Assembly (NCBI GenBank): GCA_902776435.1
Contig: CACYQB010000017.1
Span: forward strand, 44,558 to 108,557
Origin: an uncultured Bacteroidales bacterium
GTDB lineage: Bacteria; Bacteroidota; Bacteroidia; Bacteroidales; Muribaculaceae
DNA: 64,000 nt
Reading direction: 5' to 3'
Under the pieces are notes generated by a model. That model saw only the letters and a program-made list of their open reading frames with translations. It did no database searches and was not told the DNA's origin. The position numbers and the translations under genes are program-made. Positions 44,791 to 53,691 of the stretch are shown here, one piece after another (the first letter of the stretch is position 1; every line of letters begins with the position of its first letter).

Positions 44791-44810
44791 GCGTTGCGGC
44801 TGGCTTGTGG

Positions 44811-44818
44811 TAAATTTG
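44811..44818 (+). promoter_or_regulatory. -7 box for the small membrane protein gene
   Basis: TAAATTTG, 29 bases before the ATG at 44847. No -33 TTG is found at 19-21 bases; the third direct repeat lies there. Confidence 0.6.
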
Positions 44819-44846
44819 TGAAGAAAATAATTGATCCGCATGTGAT

Positions 44847-44981
44847 ATGGATTTCTACAATTACATCCTCGATTCGCCCTTGTGGCTCACCGTCCCGCTC
44901 GTCATCATCAACCTGGTGTTGTGGGGACTGCTCATCTATCTCATTTGGAAAAACTGGTTCCGGCGCAAAGACGAGGATTGA
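44847..44981 (+). CDS. 44-residue single-pass membrane protein
   Basis: The frame reads MDFYNYILDSPLWLTVPL and ends NWFRRKDED. Residues about 12-34 are strongly hydrophobic with several Trp, followed by a positive patch, so the C-terminus should face the cytoplasm. The -7 box and direct repeats just upstream support expression. It starts about 220 bases from the divergent AraC gene and could be its partner or target. A minus-strand frame over the same region (44715-44996) has no such support. The adhesin-like gene starts 55 bases later with no promoter of its own, so the two may be co-transcribed. Confidence 0.65.
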   Translation: MDFYNYILDSPLWLTVPLVIINLVLWGLLIYLIWKNWFRRKDED

Positions 44982-45036
44982 CCAACCGAAAATCATTCAA
45001 TCATCAAAATATTCACATTATTAAATTACAAAGATT

Positions 45037-47421
45037 ATGAGACGATTTAAAACACAATCAATCTTGACAAGAGCGGCCCTGACGCTGCTCGTGATGATGA
45101 CCTGCGCCACGGCGTGGGCCGAGACACAAATCGTTACCTACATTGACGAGAACGGAACGGAACAAACAGTTGAAGCCACACTACTCACTGATGGTGGCTG
45201 GAAGGATCCGGGCTGGTATGTAGTAACCGGAAATATCGAATTGGACGGTTTTATAGCTTTCAGAGATTCCTCCAAGCTCATTCTTGCCGATGATGCGAGA
45301 CTACATCTTATCAATTATGATCTCTTATGTACGGGAGACTTAACCATTTACGGCCAAAGAAATTGTACGGGGCAATTTGTGAACACTCCAGGCGATAATA
45401 CTTATGGAATTAGGACCTTTGGCAACTTAAAAATCTGCGGAGGCGTGATTGAAGCTTATGCCAGCAAGAGCAATGCTGCTATAGGAACTGCAAATACAGG
45501 ATTATCAATTACTATAACAGGTGGGAAAGTAACTGCAACTGGTGATCCTGAAATCGGTTATGGTCTTGAGGTTTTAAACGGCCCTCTCACCATCACAGGC
45601 GGACAGTTCACCGCCACTGGCGATTATGGAGTTAATGCTAAGACCATCACACTTGGTTGCACCACTCAAGAGGATTTCATCTATATCAATAAAACAGCCT
45701 ATGATAATTCGCTACAAATTGTTGAAGGTCAAACTCTGACTGATGACGAGGGAAACGAATATAGTGGATTTTACAGCGGAGCCAACATCATTAATGGCAA
45801 AAGACTTCACCTGCCCTTGCCTAAATACAGCATCACGGTGCCCAACTTTGCACACGGCAGCGTGACAAGCGACATGGAGATCGCCAGTGAAGGCACGACC
45901 GTAACACTCACCACCACGCCCGACAATGGCTATGAACTTGAGACCCTCACCGTGATGAATGGCGACACCCCTGTGGAGACCACCGCAGGAGCCAACGGCA
46001 CCTACACCTTTGTGATGCCTGCCGGCGATGTGACGGTAAATGCCATCTTTACTTCACACCTGGGCGAAGGGGATGGTTCAGAGGGAAATCCCTACATCAT
46101 CAGCAGTGCTGAGGGTTGGGACTACTTCTGCGACTGTCTTCAGGACAACGACACGTGGAACCGCTTTAGCGGCAAGACGGTGAAACTGGGTGCGGACATC
46201 AGCGTCAGCCGCATGGCAGGTGCTGACTACCACGACTTCCTCGGCAATTTTGATGGTGGGGGCAACAAACTCACCTTCACCGCCGAGGCCACAGACAGCT
46301 ACTTAGCTCCCTTCAGCAATGTGCTGGGCAGCAGCGACACCGACCACGCCGTCATCCGAAACCTGAAGGTGGAAACCAACATCACCGCCAACGACTACCG
46401 CCACATGGCCGGACTCATTGCCAAAGTATGGGGCTACGTGGACGTGACCAACTGCGACGTCACTGTCAATATTAATAGCACCAAGGGCGACAACAACACT
46501 GACCTCTATCCCGCTGGCATCGCTAGTCAGGTGGTCAGTAGCGCCCAGCTCGCCGTGAGTGGCTGTACCGTCGACGGCACCATCAGCACCAACGGCAAGT
46601 ACGCAGGCGGCATCATCGGCATCGCGCAAGGCTCAGCCAGCATCACCAACAGCGTCAGCAGCGTCACCATCGATAGCAGCACAGAGGGCGATGGCACCCA
46701 CGGCGGACTCGTAGCCGTGCAGGGCAACTACGACGGCAAAACCCTCACCATTGAGGGCTGCGTCTTCAACGGCAAACTGCTTGGCACATCGACCAACAGC
46801 TGCGGCGGCTTCGTGGGCTGGCGCAACAAGACCGTCAACATCAGCAACAGCCTCTTTGCCCCAGCCGAGGTGAACATCGACGAAAGTGACTGCTACACTT
46901 TTTCGCGCCGTGATGGTGCCACCATCACCAACAGCTACTTCACCGATACGCTTGGTGTCGTTCAGGGCAAGCAGGCCCACAGCATCATCGCTGGCCAGGG
47001 TGTGACCGTTGGGTTCAGCGGCACAGCCGCTGAGTACGGGACAAGCGGCATCACCGCCTATGGCACAGGCATCATGTATAAAGGTGTGCTCTATGCTGGT
47101 GTTAACGACGAGGTGAGCCTCAACCTGGACGGTTCGGACGATGGCTACAGCGTCAATGCGGGCACCTTGACGGGAGAGGAGGATCCCTTCACCCTGCTCA
47201 TGCCCGACGAGAACGTGACCATCTCAGGAGCAGCCCAGTTCCAGCGTGGTGACGTGAACCATGACGGCCACATCACTATTGCTGACGTAACCGCCCTGAT
47301 CGACTACCTGCTAAGCAACGACAGTGAGATACCAGCCGAAGCCAACGTTAATGGCGACAGCACCGTCAGCATTGCCGATGTCACTGCCCTGATTGACTAT
47401 CTGTTGAGTGGTGCCAATTAA
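45037..47421 (+). CDS. Large secreted adhesin-like protein with C-terminal dockerin-like pair
   Basis: The 794 residues start with a signal peptide ending near residue 31 (ATAWAE). Residues about 60-240 have short strand repeats of a beta-helix kind (LTITGGQFTATGDYG). About 263-342 is an InlB-B-like repeat (YSITVPNFAHGSVTSD, then VMPAGDVTVNAIF). About 345-650 has GLUG-like repeats (NKLTFTAEA, GGIIGIAQGSASITNS). The last 60 residues are two dockerin-like loops (GDVNHDGHITIADV, ANVNGDSTVSIADV). It is probably at the surface and binds glycan or other proteins. The first third is richer in AT than the rest. Confidence 0.72.
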   Translation: MRRFKTQSILTRAALTLLVMMTCATAWAETQIVTYIDENGTEQTVEATLLTDGGWKDPGWYVVTGNIELDGFIAFRDSSKLILADDARLHLINYDLLCTGDLTIYGQRNCTGQFVNTPGDNTYGIRTFGNLKICGGVIEAYASKSNAAIGTANTGLSITITGGKVTATGDPEIGYGLEVLNGPLTITGGQFTATGDYGVNAKTITLGCTTQEDFIYINKTAYDNSLQIVEGQTLTDDEGNEYSGFYSGANIINGKRLHLPLPKYSITVPNFAHGSVTSDMEIASEGTTVTLTTTPDNGYELETLTVMNGDTPVETTAGANGTYTFVMPAGDVTVNAIFTSHLGEGDGSEGNPYIISSAEGWDYFCDCLQDNDTWNRFSGKTVKLGADISVSRMAGADYHDFLGNFDGGGNKLTFTAEATDSYLAPFSNVLGSSDTDHAVIRNLKVETNITANDYRHMAGLIAKVWGYVDVTNCDVTVNINSTKGDNNTDLYPAGIASQVVSSAQLAVSGCTVDGTISTNGKYAGGIIGIAQGSASITNSVSSVTIDSSTEGDGTHGGLVAVQGNYDGKTLTIEGCVFNGKLLGTSTNSCGGFVGWRNKTVNISNSLFAPAEVNIDESDCYTFSRRDGATITNSYFTDTLGVVQGKQAHSIIAGQGVTVGFSGTAAEYGTSGITAYGTGIMYKGVLYAGVNDEVSLNLDGSDDGYSVNAGTLTGEEDPFTLLMPDENVTISGAAQFQRGDVNHDGHITIADVTALIDYLLSNDSEIPAEANVNGDSTVSIADVTALIDYLLSGAN

Positions 47422-47675
47422 CATGTGTTCGACAAAAATTAAGTACTGTCAATCTACACCTCCCCTAAGATAGGGGAGGTGGGATTCCTCCCCCGCCTGG
47501 GGGGAGGTGCCCATTAGGGCGGAGGAGGGGGAGTGCGTCGGATGAGTATGATTTGTCCTTGAATTATATTCTCAGGTGGCATCAACGCCCCCGCCCTAAC
47601 GGGCACCCCCTCTTAGATAAGAGGGGGAGTTGCTAACGCGCTGATTGGCAAACAACAAATTCATTGAACTCACGT
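47421..47675. mobile_element. MITE-like element, copy D (long form)
   Basis: Ends acatgtgttcga and attcattgaactcacgt are imperfect inverted repeats. Inside are a cctcccctaa/ttaggggagg-type hairpin, a cctcccccgcc/ggggggagg hairpin, the catcaacgcccccgccct stretch and a final cccctctta/taagagggg hairpin. It begins at the stop codon of the adhesin-like gene and makes up most of the 335-base gap. Confidence 0.6.
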
Positions 47676-47686
47676 TAAGGTATTAG

Positions 47687-47726
47687 ACAATTAGAGACGC
47701 AAGGGTTTGCGTCTCTAAGTTGTTTA
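47687..47726 (-). terminator. Terminator after the cytidine deaminase gene
   Basis: acaattagagacgcaa pairs with ttgcgtctctaagttgt (about 15 pairs, one bulge). It should also stop plus-strand transcripts from the adhesin gene. Confidence 0.8.
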
Positions 47727-47756
47727 ATAAGTTGGCGTGAAGTTCAAAGAAAAAAC

Positions 47757-48221
47757 TTAGAACTCTGTGAAGGACAGGGGCATCGTGTCCTGGAAACTGT
47801 CGAGGATGTAGATTTTTTCCTTGCCAGCGAGGATGAGTTCGATGGGATGGCCGTTTTTCTCAAACTCGAGAAACGCCTGGCGGCAGACACCGCAGGGGGC
47901 CGTCGGCTCCACGACAAACTCGCCACGGGTGAAAGAAGTGATGGCCACCGACTTGACGGGCACACCGGGGAATTTGGCACCTGCTGCATAGAGTGCGGCA
48001 CGCTCGCCACAGATGCCGGCAAAGGCCGCATTCTCCTGATTAGCACCGATAAACACCTCGCCATTGTCGAGCTGTAATGCAGCGCCGACCTTGAAGTTAC
48101 TATATGGAGAATAGGAGTGTGTCGTGGCCTCTCGAGCCATGTCCACTAATTTTTTTTGCTCCTCGGTGAGTTCATTATAAGAATAAACCCTTACCTTTGT
48201 GGTGATTTTCTTTTCGATCAT
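47757..48221 (-). CDS. cdd: Cytidine deaminase
   Basis: The 154 residues form the small tetrameric type of cytidine deaminase. Zinc ligands are Cys71 (CGERAA, with the catalytic Glu73) and Cys110/Cys113 (PCGVCRQ). The substrate-binding SPYSNFKVGAAL lies at 38-49. It turns cytidine and deoxycytidine into uridine forms in pyrimidine salvage. It is divergent from the glucosaminidase gene with only 8 bases between the start codons. Confidence 0.95.
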   Translation of the reverse strand: MIEKKITTKVRVYSYNELTEEQKKLVDMAREATTHSYSPYSNFKVGAALQLDNGEVFIGANQENAAFAGICGERAALYAAGAKFPGVPVKSVAITSFTRGEFVVEPTAPCGVCRQAFLEFEKNGHPIELILAGKEKIYILDSFQDTMPLSFTEF

Positions 48222-48229
48222 AACGAATT

Positions 48230-48979
48230 ATGAGTTTTATTGACTTGGAACGCAAAATTATAGTTTTTTTCTCGATAAACAAGCGAATCTTGTTAATTTG
48301 CTTGATTTTTGTGCATTTTTCAGCCTTTTGGGCACCTGCACAGACCAAACATCAGCGATATCTTGACTACATCGAGCGCTACAAGCAGGTGGCGCTGCAA
48401 TCTGAGCGGGACTATGGTGTTCCCGCCAGCATCACCCTCGCTCAAGGGCTGCTCGAGAGTTATGTGGGCCAGAGCAAGATGGCCGTTGAAGCCAACAACC
48501 ACTTCGGCATCAAGGCCTACCACTGGCAGGGCGAAGTCTATGGGCGGAGCGACTCCCTGGGCACCGTGGGCTATCGCAAATATGGCAGTCCCGAGGATTC
48601 CTTTATCGACCACGCCAAGTTCCTGAACGGCCCGCGCTACACAGTCCTGTACCAGCTTGACGTGACCGACTACCGCAGCTGGGCGCAAGGGCTCAGGGAC
48701 TGCGGATATGCCGAGGACATCAACTACCCGGCCAAACTCATCAACATCATTGAACAATATGAGCTGTATGCGATCAATGGCGGCAAGCGCATGGATGGCA
48801 AAGAGGTGGTCGTGCAAGTCGAGGAGGAAATCGAGGAAGTCGTCAGCGACCGCTGGCACCATCGCAAGCGCCACAACCGCAAGGCTGAGCAGCCCACGGT
48901 CCAGGAGCAAAGCCCCGCGCCACGACCTTACACTCCCATGCGCCAAGGCAGTGTCGCCTCCAGTGCCGACAACGACTAG
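48230..48979 (+). CDS. Glucosaminidase-domain protein (peptidoglycan hydrolase)
   Basis: The 249 residues have a signal anchor (about 17-37, ending PAQT) after a long charged start, then a FlgJ-type endo-beta-N-acetylglucosaminidase domain at about 50-180 with catalytic Glu76 (LAQGLLESYVG), NNHFGIK and YRKYGSPEDSFIDHA. The C-terminal tail is charged and Pro/Gln-rich, with no LysM repeat, although many relatives have one. It cuts the glycan strands of the cell wall. The cdd promoter lies within its first codons. No later ATG fits the signal peptide, so I kept 48230. Confidence 0.85.
   Translation: MSFIDLERKIIVFFSINKRILLICLIFVHFSAFWAPAQTKHQRYLDYIERYKQVALQSERDYGVPASITLAQGLLESYVGQSKMAVEANNHFGIKAYHWQGEVYGRSDSLGTVGYRKYGSPEDSFIDHAKFLNGPRYTVLYQLDVTDYRSWAQGLRDCGYAEDINYPAKLINIIEQYELYAINGGKRMDGKEVVVQVEEEIEEVVSDRWHHRKRHNRKAEQPTVQEQSPAPRPYTPMRQGSVASSADND
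48253..48283 (-). promoter_or_regulatory. Promoter of cdd, inside the glucosaminidase gene
   Basis: On the minus strand CTTG at 48283-48280, 19 bases, then TAATTTTG at 48260-48253. The cdd ATG is about 25 bases after the expected start. Confidence 0.6.
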
Positions 48980-49035
48980 GTTTTTAGGGGTCAGAAATCT
49001 TACAAAGAAAAAACGAAACAATAGAAAAATATTAT

Positions 49036-49043
49036 TATCTTTG
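49036..49043 (+). promoter_or_regulatory. -7 box for kbl
   Basis: TATCTTTG, about 110 bases before the kbl ATG. The leader contains the 7-base array at 49072-49120. No -33 TTG is visible. Confidence 0.45.
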
Positions 49044-49071
49044 TGGGCTGATAGCCGTTTTCGGTCCCCCA

Positions 49072-49120
49072 ACTAAGGACTAAAAACTAAGAACTAAGGA
49101 CAAAGGACTAAAAACTAAAA
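49072..49120. repeat. 7-base tandem array in the kbl leader
   Basis: Seven units in register: actaagg, actaaaa, actaaga, actaagg, acaaagg, actaaaa, actaaaa. Confidence 0.8.
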
Positions 49121-49156
49121 TACATTAATGTCAAACCTTTAAATACTGATTTTATC

Positions 49157-50347
49157 ATGTTTGGAAAATTCCAGGAACATCTCCAGAAGGAGCTCGCCGA
49201 CATCCAGGCTGCCGGTTTGTACAAGAATGAACGCATCATCACCACGCCGCAGCGCGCCGACATCCAGGTGAAGCCCAATGACGAGGTGCTGAACTTCTGC
49301 GCTAACAACTATCTCGGCCTCAGTGACAACAGCCGTCTGATCAAGGCTGCCACCGAGACCATGTCCCACCATGGCTACGGTATGTCATCGGTTCGCTTCA
49401 TCTGCGGTACCAGCGATATCCACAAGGAACTTGAGGCTGCCATCGCCGACTATTTCCACACCGAGGACGCCATCCTCTACGGCTCATGCTTTGACGCTAA
49501 CGGTGGTCTGTTCGAGGCCCTGCTGACCGAGGAGGATGCCATCATCAGCGACTCGCTGAACCATGCTTCGATCATCGACGGCGTGCGCCTGTGCAAGGCT
49601 AAACGCTACCGCTATGCCAACGCTGACATGGGCGAGCTCGAGGAGTGCCTCAAGCAGGCCCAGGAACAGCGCTTCCGCATCATCGCTACGGACGGCGTCT
49701 TCTCGATGGACGGCAATGTGGCTCCCATGGACAAGATCTGTGACCTGGCTGAGAAATATGACGCCATGGTCATGGTTGATGAGTCACACTCGGCAGGCGT
49801 CGTTGGCCCGACCGGTCACGGTGTAGCCGAGCAGTACAACATCTATGGCCGCATCGATGTCTTCACCGGCACGCTGGGCAAGGCCTTCGGCGGTGCTATG
49901 GGCGGTTTCACCACTGGCCGTAAGGAGATTATCGACATGCTGCGTCAGCGTTCACGTCCTTACCTGTTCAGCAACAGTATCGCTCCCGGCATCGTTGGTG
50001 CCAGCATCGAGATGTTCAAGATGCTCAAGGAGAGCAACGCCCTGCACGACAAGTTGGTGGACAATGTGAACTACTTCCGTGACAAGATGATTGAGGCCGG
50101 CTTCGACATCAAGCCCACCCAGAGCGCTATCTGCGCCGTGATGCTCTACGACGCCAAGTTGTCGCAGGACTTCGCTGCCGAGCTGCAGAAGGAAGGCATC
50201 TACGTTACCGGTTTCTACTATCCCGTTGTTCCCAAGGGCCAGGCTCGCATCCGCGTGCAGGTATCAGCCGGTCACGAGCGTGAGCACCTCGACAAGTGCA
50301 TCAACGCCTTCATCAAGATTGGCAAGCAGATGGGAATCATTAAGTGA
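49157..50347 (+). CDS. kbl: Glycine C-acetyltransferase (2-amino-3-ketobutyrate CoA ligase)
   Basis: The 396 residues are a PLP-dependent alpha-oxoamine synthase. The PLP lysine is Lys242 (TGTLGKAFGG), with VDESHSAGVVG at 207-217 and NFCANNYLGLS near the start. It converts 2-amino-3-ketobutyrate and CoA to glycine and acetyl-CoA, or the reverse. With the SDR-type threonine dehydrogenase at 34430 it completes threonine breakdown. Related enzymes make sphingolipid bases (SPT), but the sequence around the Lys and the C-terminus (YPVVPKGQARIRVQVSA) is of the Kbl type. Confidence 0.93.
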   Translation: MFGKFQEHLQKELADIQAAGLYKNERIITTPQRADIQVKPNDEVLNFCANNYLGLSDNSRLIKAATETMSHHGYGMSSVRFICGTSDIHKELEAAIADYFHTEDAILYGSCFDANGGLFEALLTEEDAIISDSLNHASIIDGVRLCKAKRYRYANADMGELEECLKQAQEQRFRIIATDGVFSMDGNVAPMDKICDLAEKYDAMVMVDESHSAGVVGPTGHGVAEQYNIYGRIDVFTGTLGKAFGGAMGGFTTGRKEIIDMLRQRSRPYLFSNSIAPGIVGASIEMFKMLKESNALHDKLVDNVNYFRDKMIEAGFDIKPTQSAICAVMLYDAKLSQDFAAELQKEGIYVTGFYYPVVPKGQARIRVQVSAGHEREHLDKCINAFIKIGKQMGIIK

Positions 50348-50348
50348 G

Positions 50349-50410
50349 GCTTTAGGTTTTAGGCTTTAGGTGCCAACTAAGGACTAAGAGCTAAGGACTA
50401 AGGACTAAAA
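50349..50410. repeat. Two 7-base arrays after kbl, in one register
   Basis: gctttag, gttttag, gctttag (50349-50369), a spacer of about 7 bases, then actaagg, actaaga, gctaagg, actaagg, actaaaa (50376-50410). Confidence 0.75.
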
Positions 50411-50510
50411 AATACTAACAATCATTATAACACCCAGAAAAAACCTCATGTTGACGGTCGCAGGTGCAACCACCCGCGACCGTTGTTTTTTCAATCGGTT
50501 GTTTTTGCTG

Positions 50511-53066
50511 TTACAGGCGGGATTTCTCGTCGTTGCCGGCGCCGGTGCCCTTGTACTTGCTACGGGTGACGTTGAATTTGTAAGTCACGGTCATGCCGAT
50601 GGTGCGGTCAAAGTTGTAGCAATCCTTGGTGAAATTGGTGCCGATGCCGTAGGTGGTCCAGCGTTCCTGACTGGTCTTGAAGATGTCGTCGGCATAGAGG
50701 TTGACCAGCAGCGCCTTGTTGAAGAAGGATTTGTTGATGCGGGCTCCGACGGTCCAATAGTGCTTGACGCTCTGGAACTCGTCATCGGCATCACTTGCAA
50801 ATCGCACACCCAGCACTGCCGTCCAGGAATGAGGAAGAACAAAGGTGTTTCTCAGTTCAAACCGCCACAACGGCCTGTGATGGGTCAACCGTGAACCGTA
50901 TTGCTCTGCATCAAAGAAGACCTTGTTGAAACTCAGCGTCACCGTGGGCCGATAGACACCGAAGCGAGGTGCAGCCACCAGCGAGGCAAACAAACGCTGG
51001 GCATCACCATAGTTGTGGGTACACAGCAGGGCATAACGCTTGTCCTTCTCCAACACGGGTACCCAGCACATAGTGCTTTGGCTGTAGGTGTAGCGCACCT
51101 GCAGGCTCAGCCACGAGTAAATGGCCGACATCTCCAAACGGTGGTTCAGCTGCGGGCGCAGCAGCGGATTGCCACCCTCGTAGGTGTAACGGTTATCGTA
51201 CTGGATGAAATTTCGCAGCTGGAAATAGCTGGGTCGGTCGATACGACGGCTGTAATTCAGTTGCCAGTTCCACTTGTCCTTCTTCCAGGCGACGGAGGCA
51301 TTGGGGAACCAGTCATTATAGGTGCGGCTGGGTTCTTCTTCACGGATGCCCGACGAATAGTAGTCGGAGTTGATGTGCTCAAAACGCAGTCCGGCGCCGA
51401 AGGTGAAATTGCCCAGGGTGAAGTCATACTCGGCAAAGCCCGCACTATTGTTCTCGCGGATGCGCGTGTCGGATGACAAATGGGACTGATCGTCGTTGGA
51501 ATAGGTGCCGTCGGTACGGGTAAAGGTCAACTCAGTGCCGATGCTGGCGGTACCTTTCAACAGGGGGTGACTCAGGATGAGTTTGCCGGCGGTCATCTGG
51601 TTGCGTTGGCGGCTCTGGGTGAGCACATGGCGGTCATCAAGTTCATCGCTTAATTCAGTGCGTTCATCAGTATTGCGTTCATTGCGACAATACCACGTGC
51701 CGTTAAAGTCGATTGACAACTGGCCCACTTTGCCCACATAATACAAATTGACATCGTGCAACGGATTATTTTTGCGATTGACGAGGGCATCATACAAGAC
51801 GCTGCCTTCAAGTATACCGTTGTTCCATATCTGCTGCTCACCGATAACACTGCTATTCTTGATATTGACCCCGCTCAAGGTGTAAGAGGCACCCAGCGAA
51901 TGGTTGTCGTTGATATCGTAATTGAAGCCTACTTGCTCATAATGCGACTTACTGCGGAATTTGGTGTCGCCCGTCTGGTCAACATGCACTGTGCCATCCT
52001 CCAAGAACAAGTCATTATTGATATCATTGTCCTCACCCATCCATGCGCTGCGCCAGTAGCCCTCGGCAAACAATTCCAGGCCGTGAGTGCGGTATTTCAC
52101 GTCTATATCCTGATATCCGCCCCACTCGTGGTTGTTACGCACGTTGGTAATAGTGCTGACACTGAAGCCATCTCCTTGGGGTTTGACCGTGTAGATGCGG
52201 ATAACCGACGACACATTCTTTTTGTATCGGGCACCTGGGCTCGTGATCACATCGATGGACTTGATGTCGCCCGACTTGAGGCGTGACAACTCGGTATTGC
52301 TCTGAATCGGGCGGTTATTGATGTAGATGAGCGGTGTGCCACTGCCAAAAATGCTCACTTGGCCGTCGCCCTTGACATCGACGCGGGGCAACTGGCCCAG
52401 CACGTCAATGCCCGTACCCATGTCGCTGAGCACCGTGCCCGCAACGTTGACCGTCATGCCGCCCGTGGTCATCTGGTACTGGGGGCGTTCGCCCTTGACG
52501 GTGACGCTGCCGAGGGCGTATTGGTCGGGCTGCATTTTGATGGTGCCCAGGTGGGGCGACTTGCAGTGGCGATAGACGGGACGGTAGCCCACGTAGGTGA
52601 TGCGTGCGAGGACGCCGCTCTGGTCACATGGGATGACGAACAGACCGCTCTCGTTTGTCACGCCGCCGGTGATGAGGGTAGAGTCGCGCGGCGAGAGCAG
52701 GGCAACGTTGGCATAGGGCAACGGCTGGCCCGTCTCGTCGAGGACGGTGCCCTTGTAGCGCGTGGAAGCCTTCTGCGGGCACTCGACGGCGATTTCCTTG
52801 CCCTGCACAGTCATCTTGATGGGATAGAAACCAATCAACTGCTGGATGGCATCGGGCACCGACTTGTTTTTGACCGAAGTCGTCACCCTGAAGTCCTCCA
52901 ACTCGTTGTAGAGAAAACTGATGTTGTATTCCCCACCCCGCTCGTTGAGCCACTTGAGTGCCTCGCTCATCGACACGTCATTGAACGACCGCGTCACCCG
53001 CTGCCCAAAGGCAGCCGTGGCGATGCACAAGCACGCCACGATAAATATCATACGTCTTGCCATCAT
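50511..53066 (-). CDS. Outer-membrane barrel protein with STN and carboxypeptidase-D-like domains
   Basis: The 851 residues have a signal peptide (ending AAFGQ), an STN domain at about 22-95 (RSFNDVSMSEALKWLNERGG), a carboxypeptidase-D-like domain (YKGTVLDETGQPLPYANVAL), a plug-like part (GTGIDVLGQLPRVDVKGDG, then TPLIYINNRPIQ) and a long OMP_b-brl_3 barrel. STN domains pass signals to FecR-type anti-sigma factors in the periplasm. The gene overlaps the anti-sigma gene at its start, so it is the receptor of an ECF surface-signalling set. The ligand is unknown. Starts at 53063 or 53051 are possible. Confidence 0.85.
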   Translation of the reverse strand: MMARRMIFIVACLCIATAAFGQRVTRSFNDVSMSEALKWLNERGGEYNISFLYNELEDFRVTTSVKNKSVPDAIQQLIGFYPIKMTVQGKEIAVECPQKASTRYKGTVLDETGQPLPYANVALLSPRDSTLITGGVTNESGLFVIPCDQSGVLARITYVGYRPVYRHCKSPHLGTIKMQPDQYALGSVTVKGERPQYQMTTGGMTVNVAGTVLSDMGTGIDVLGQLPRVDVKGDGQVSIFGSGTPLIYINNRPIQSNTELSRLKSGDIKSIDVITSPGARYKKNVSSVIRIYTVKPQGDGFSVSTITNVRNNHEWGGYQDIDVKYRTHGLELFAEGYWRSAWMGEDNDINNDLFLEDGTVHVDQTGDTKFRSKSHYEQVGFNYDINDNHSLGASYTLSGVNIKNSSVIGEQQIWNNGILEGSVLYDALVNRKNNPLHDVNLYYVGKVGQLSIDFNGTWYCRNERNTDERTELSDELDDRHVLTQSRQRNQMTAGKLILSHPLLKGTASIGTELTFTRTDGTYSNDDQSHLSSDTRIRENNSAGFAEYDFTLGNFTFGAGLRFEHINSDYYSSGIREEEPSRTYNDWFPNASVAWKKDKWNWQLNYSRRIDRPSYFQLRNFIQYDNRYTYEGGNPLLRPQLNHRLEMSAIYSWLSLQVRYTYSQSTMCWVPVLEKDKRYALLCTHNYGDAQRLFASLVAAPRFGVYRPTVTLSFNKVFFDAEQYGSRLTHHRPLWRFELRNTFVLPHSWTAVLGVRFASDADDEFQSVKHYWTVGARINKSFFNKALLVNLYADDIFKTSQERWTTYGIGTNFTKDCYNFDRTIGMTVTYKFNVTRSKYKGTGAGNDEKSRL

Positions 53067-53686
53067 TCCACCACGATTGTATTGCCCTCCTTACTGATAT
53101 TCACACTCTCGAACAGGTTGAGGCGCTCCAGCACCGCATCCAAGTCCTCATCGGGCTGCCATACGAAGTAGAAGCGCAGTGCGCGGACGTCCTCGTTGCG
53201 GAACTCGACCTGCAACTGGTGACGGGCCGCGATGTCGCCAATGATGGTTTCAAGCGCCACGTTGTCGAAAGTAACGGGCTGGCCCGTTGAAACGCTGTCG
53301 ATTCTCTCGGCCTCGGTCGGGGAGGATGTTTCTACAGGATTATCCGTTTTCTCGACTTGCTCGGTCATGGGTTGCTGAACTTCAGGCTGATGGGCACGCA
53401 CGGCATGGATAGCGGCATAAGTAAATGCCGAGAGCATAATTACACCAAGGAAAATTGCAGCGACCTTGAGCCAGCGGCGGTCACGTGTGGTCGCAAAATG
53501 CTCCTGCTCGAAGCGTTGCCACTCGGCATCCACATCGGGCTCGGGGATGTCGGTCATGGCGCGCTTGGCCGTGGCCATGTGCTCCTGCATTTCGTCATCA
53601 AGCATGGCAGCCAACTGCTCGTCGGTGTAATTCTCGGGATGCTCGTGCATGTCGAGCAAGAGACGGATTTTATCGTTCTGTTCCAT
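53063..53686 (-). CDS. FecR-type anti-sigma factor lacking the FecR domain
   Basis: The 207 residues have a cytoplasmic N-terminal part (about 1-70), one membrane segment (about 72-92), a short Pro/Thr/Glu linker and a C-terminal DUF4974-like/STN-like domain (TFDNVALETIIGDIAARHQL, then DAVLERLNLFESVNI). Ordinary Bacteroidetes FecR proteins have a FecR domain of about 100 residues before DUF4974, which is absent here. It lies between the sigma factor and the STN barrel and probably holds the sigma factor inactive. Confidence 0.75.
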   Translation of the reverse strand: MEQNDKIRLLLDMHEHPENYTDEQLAAMLDDEMQEHMATAKRAMTDIPEPDVDAEWQRFEQEHFATTRDRRWLKVAAIFLGVIMLSAFTYAAIHAVRAHQPEVQQPMTEQVEKTDNPVETSSPTEAERIDSVSTGQPVTFDNVALETIIGDIAARHQLQVEFRNEDVRALRFYFVWQPDEDLDAVLERLNLFESVNISKEGNTIVVE

Positions 53687-53691
53687 AACGT

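Noticed and set aside
44715-44996. Minus-strand frame of 93 codons near the AraC gene
   Set aside because: It crosses the three direct repeats and the -7 box, and has no start signal. The plus-strand 44-residue frame explains the region better.
49072-49120. Tandem arrays as a CRISPR array
   Set aside because: Units are 7 bases and contiguous, without spacers, and no cas genes are present.
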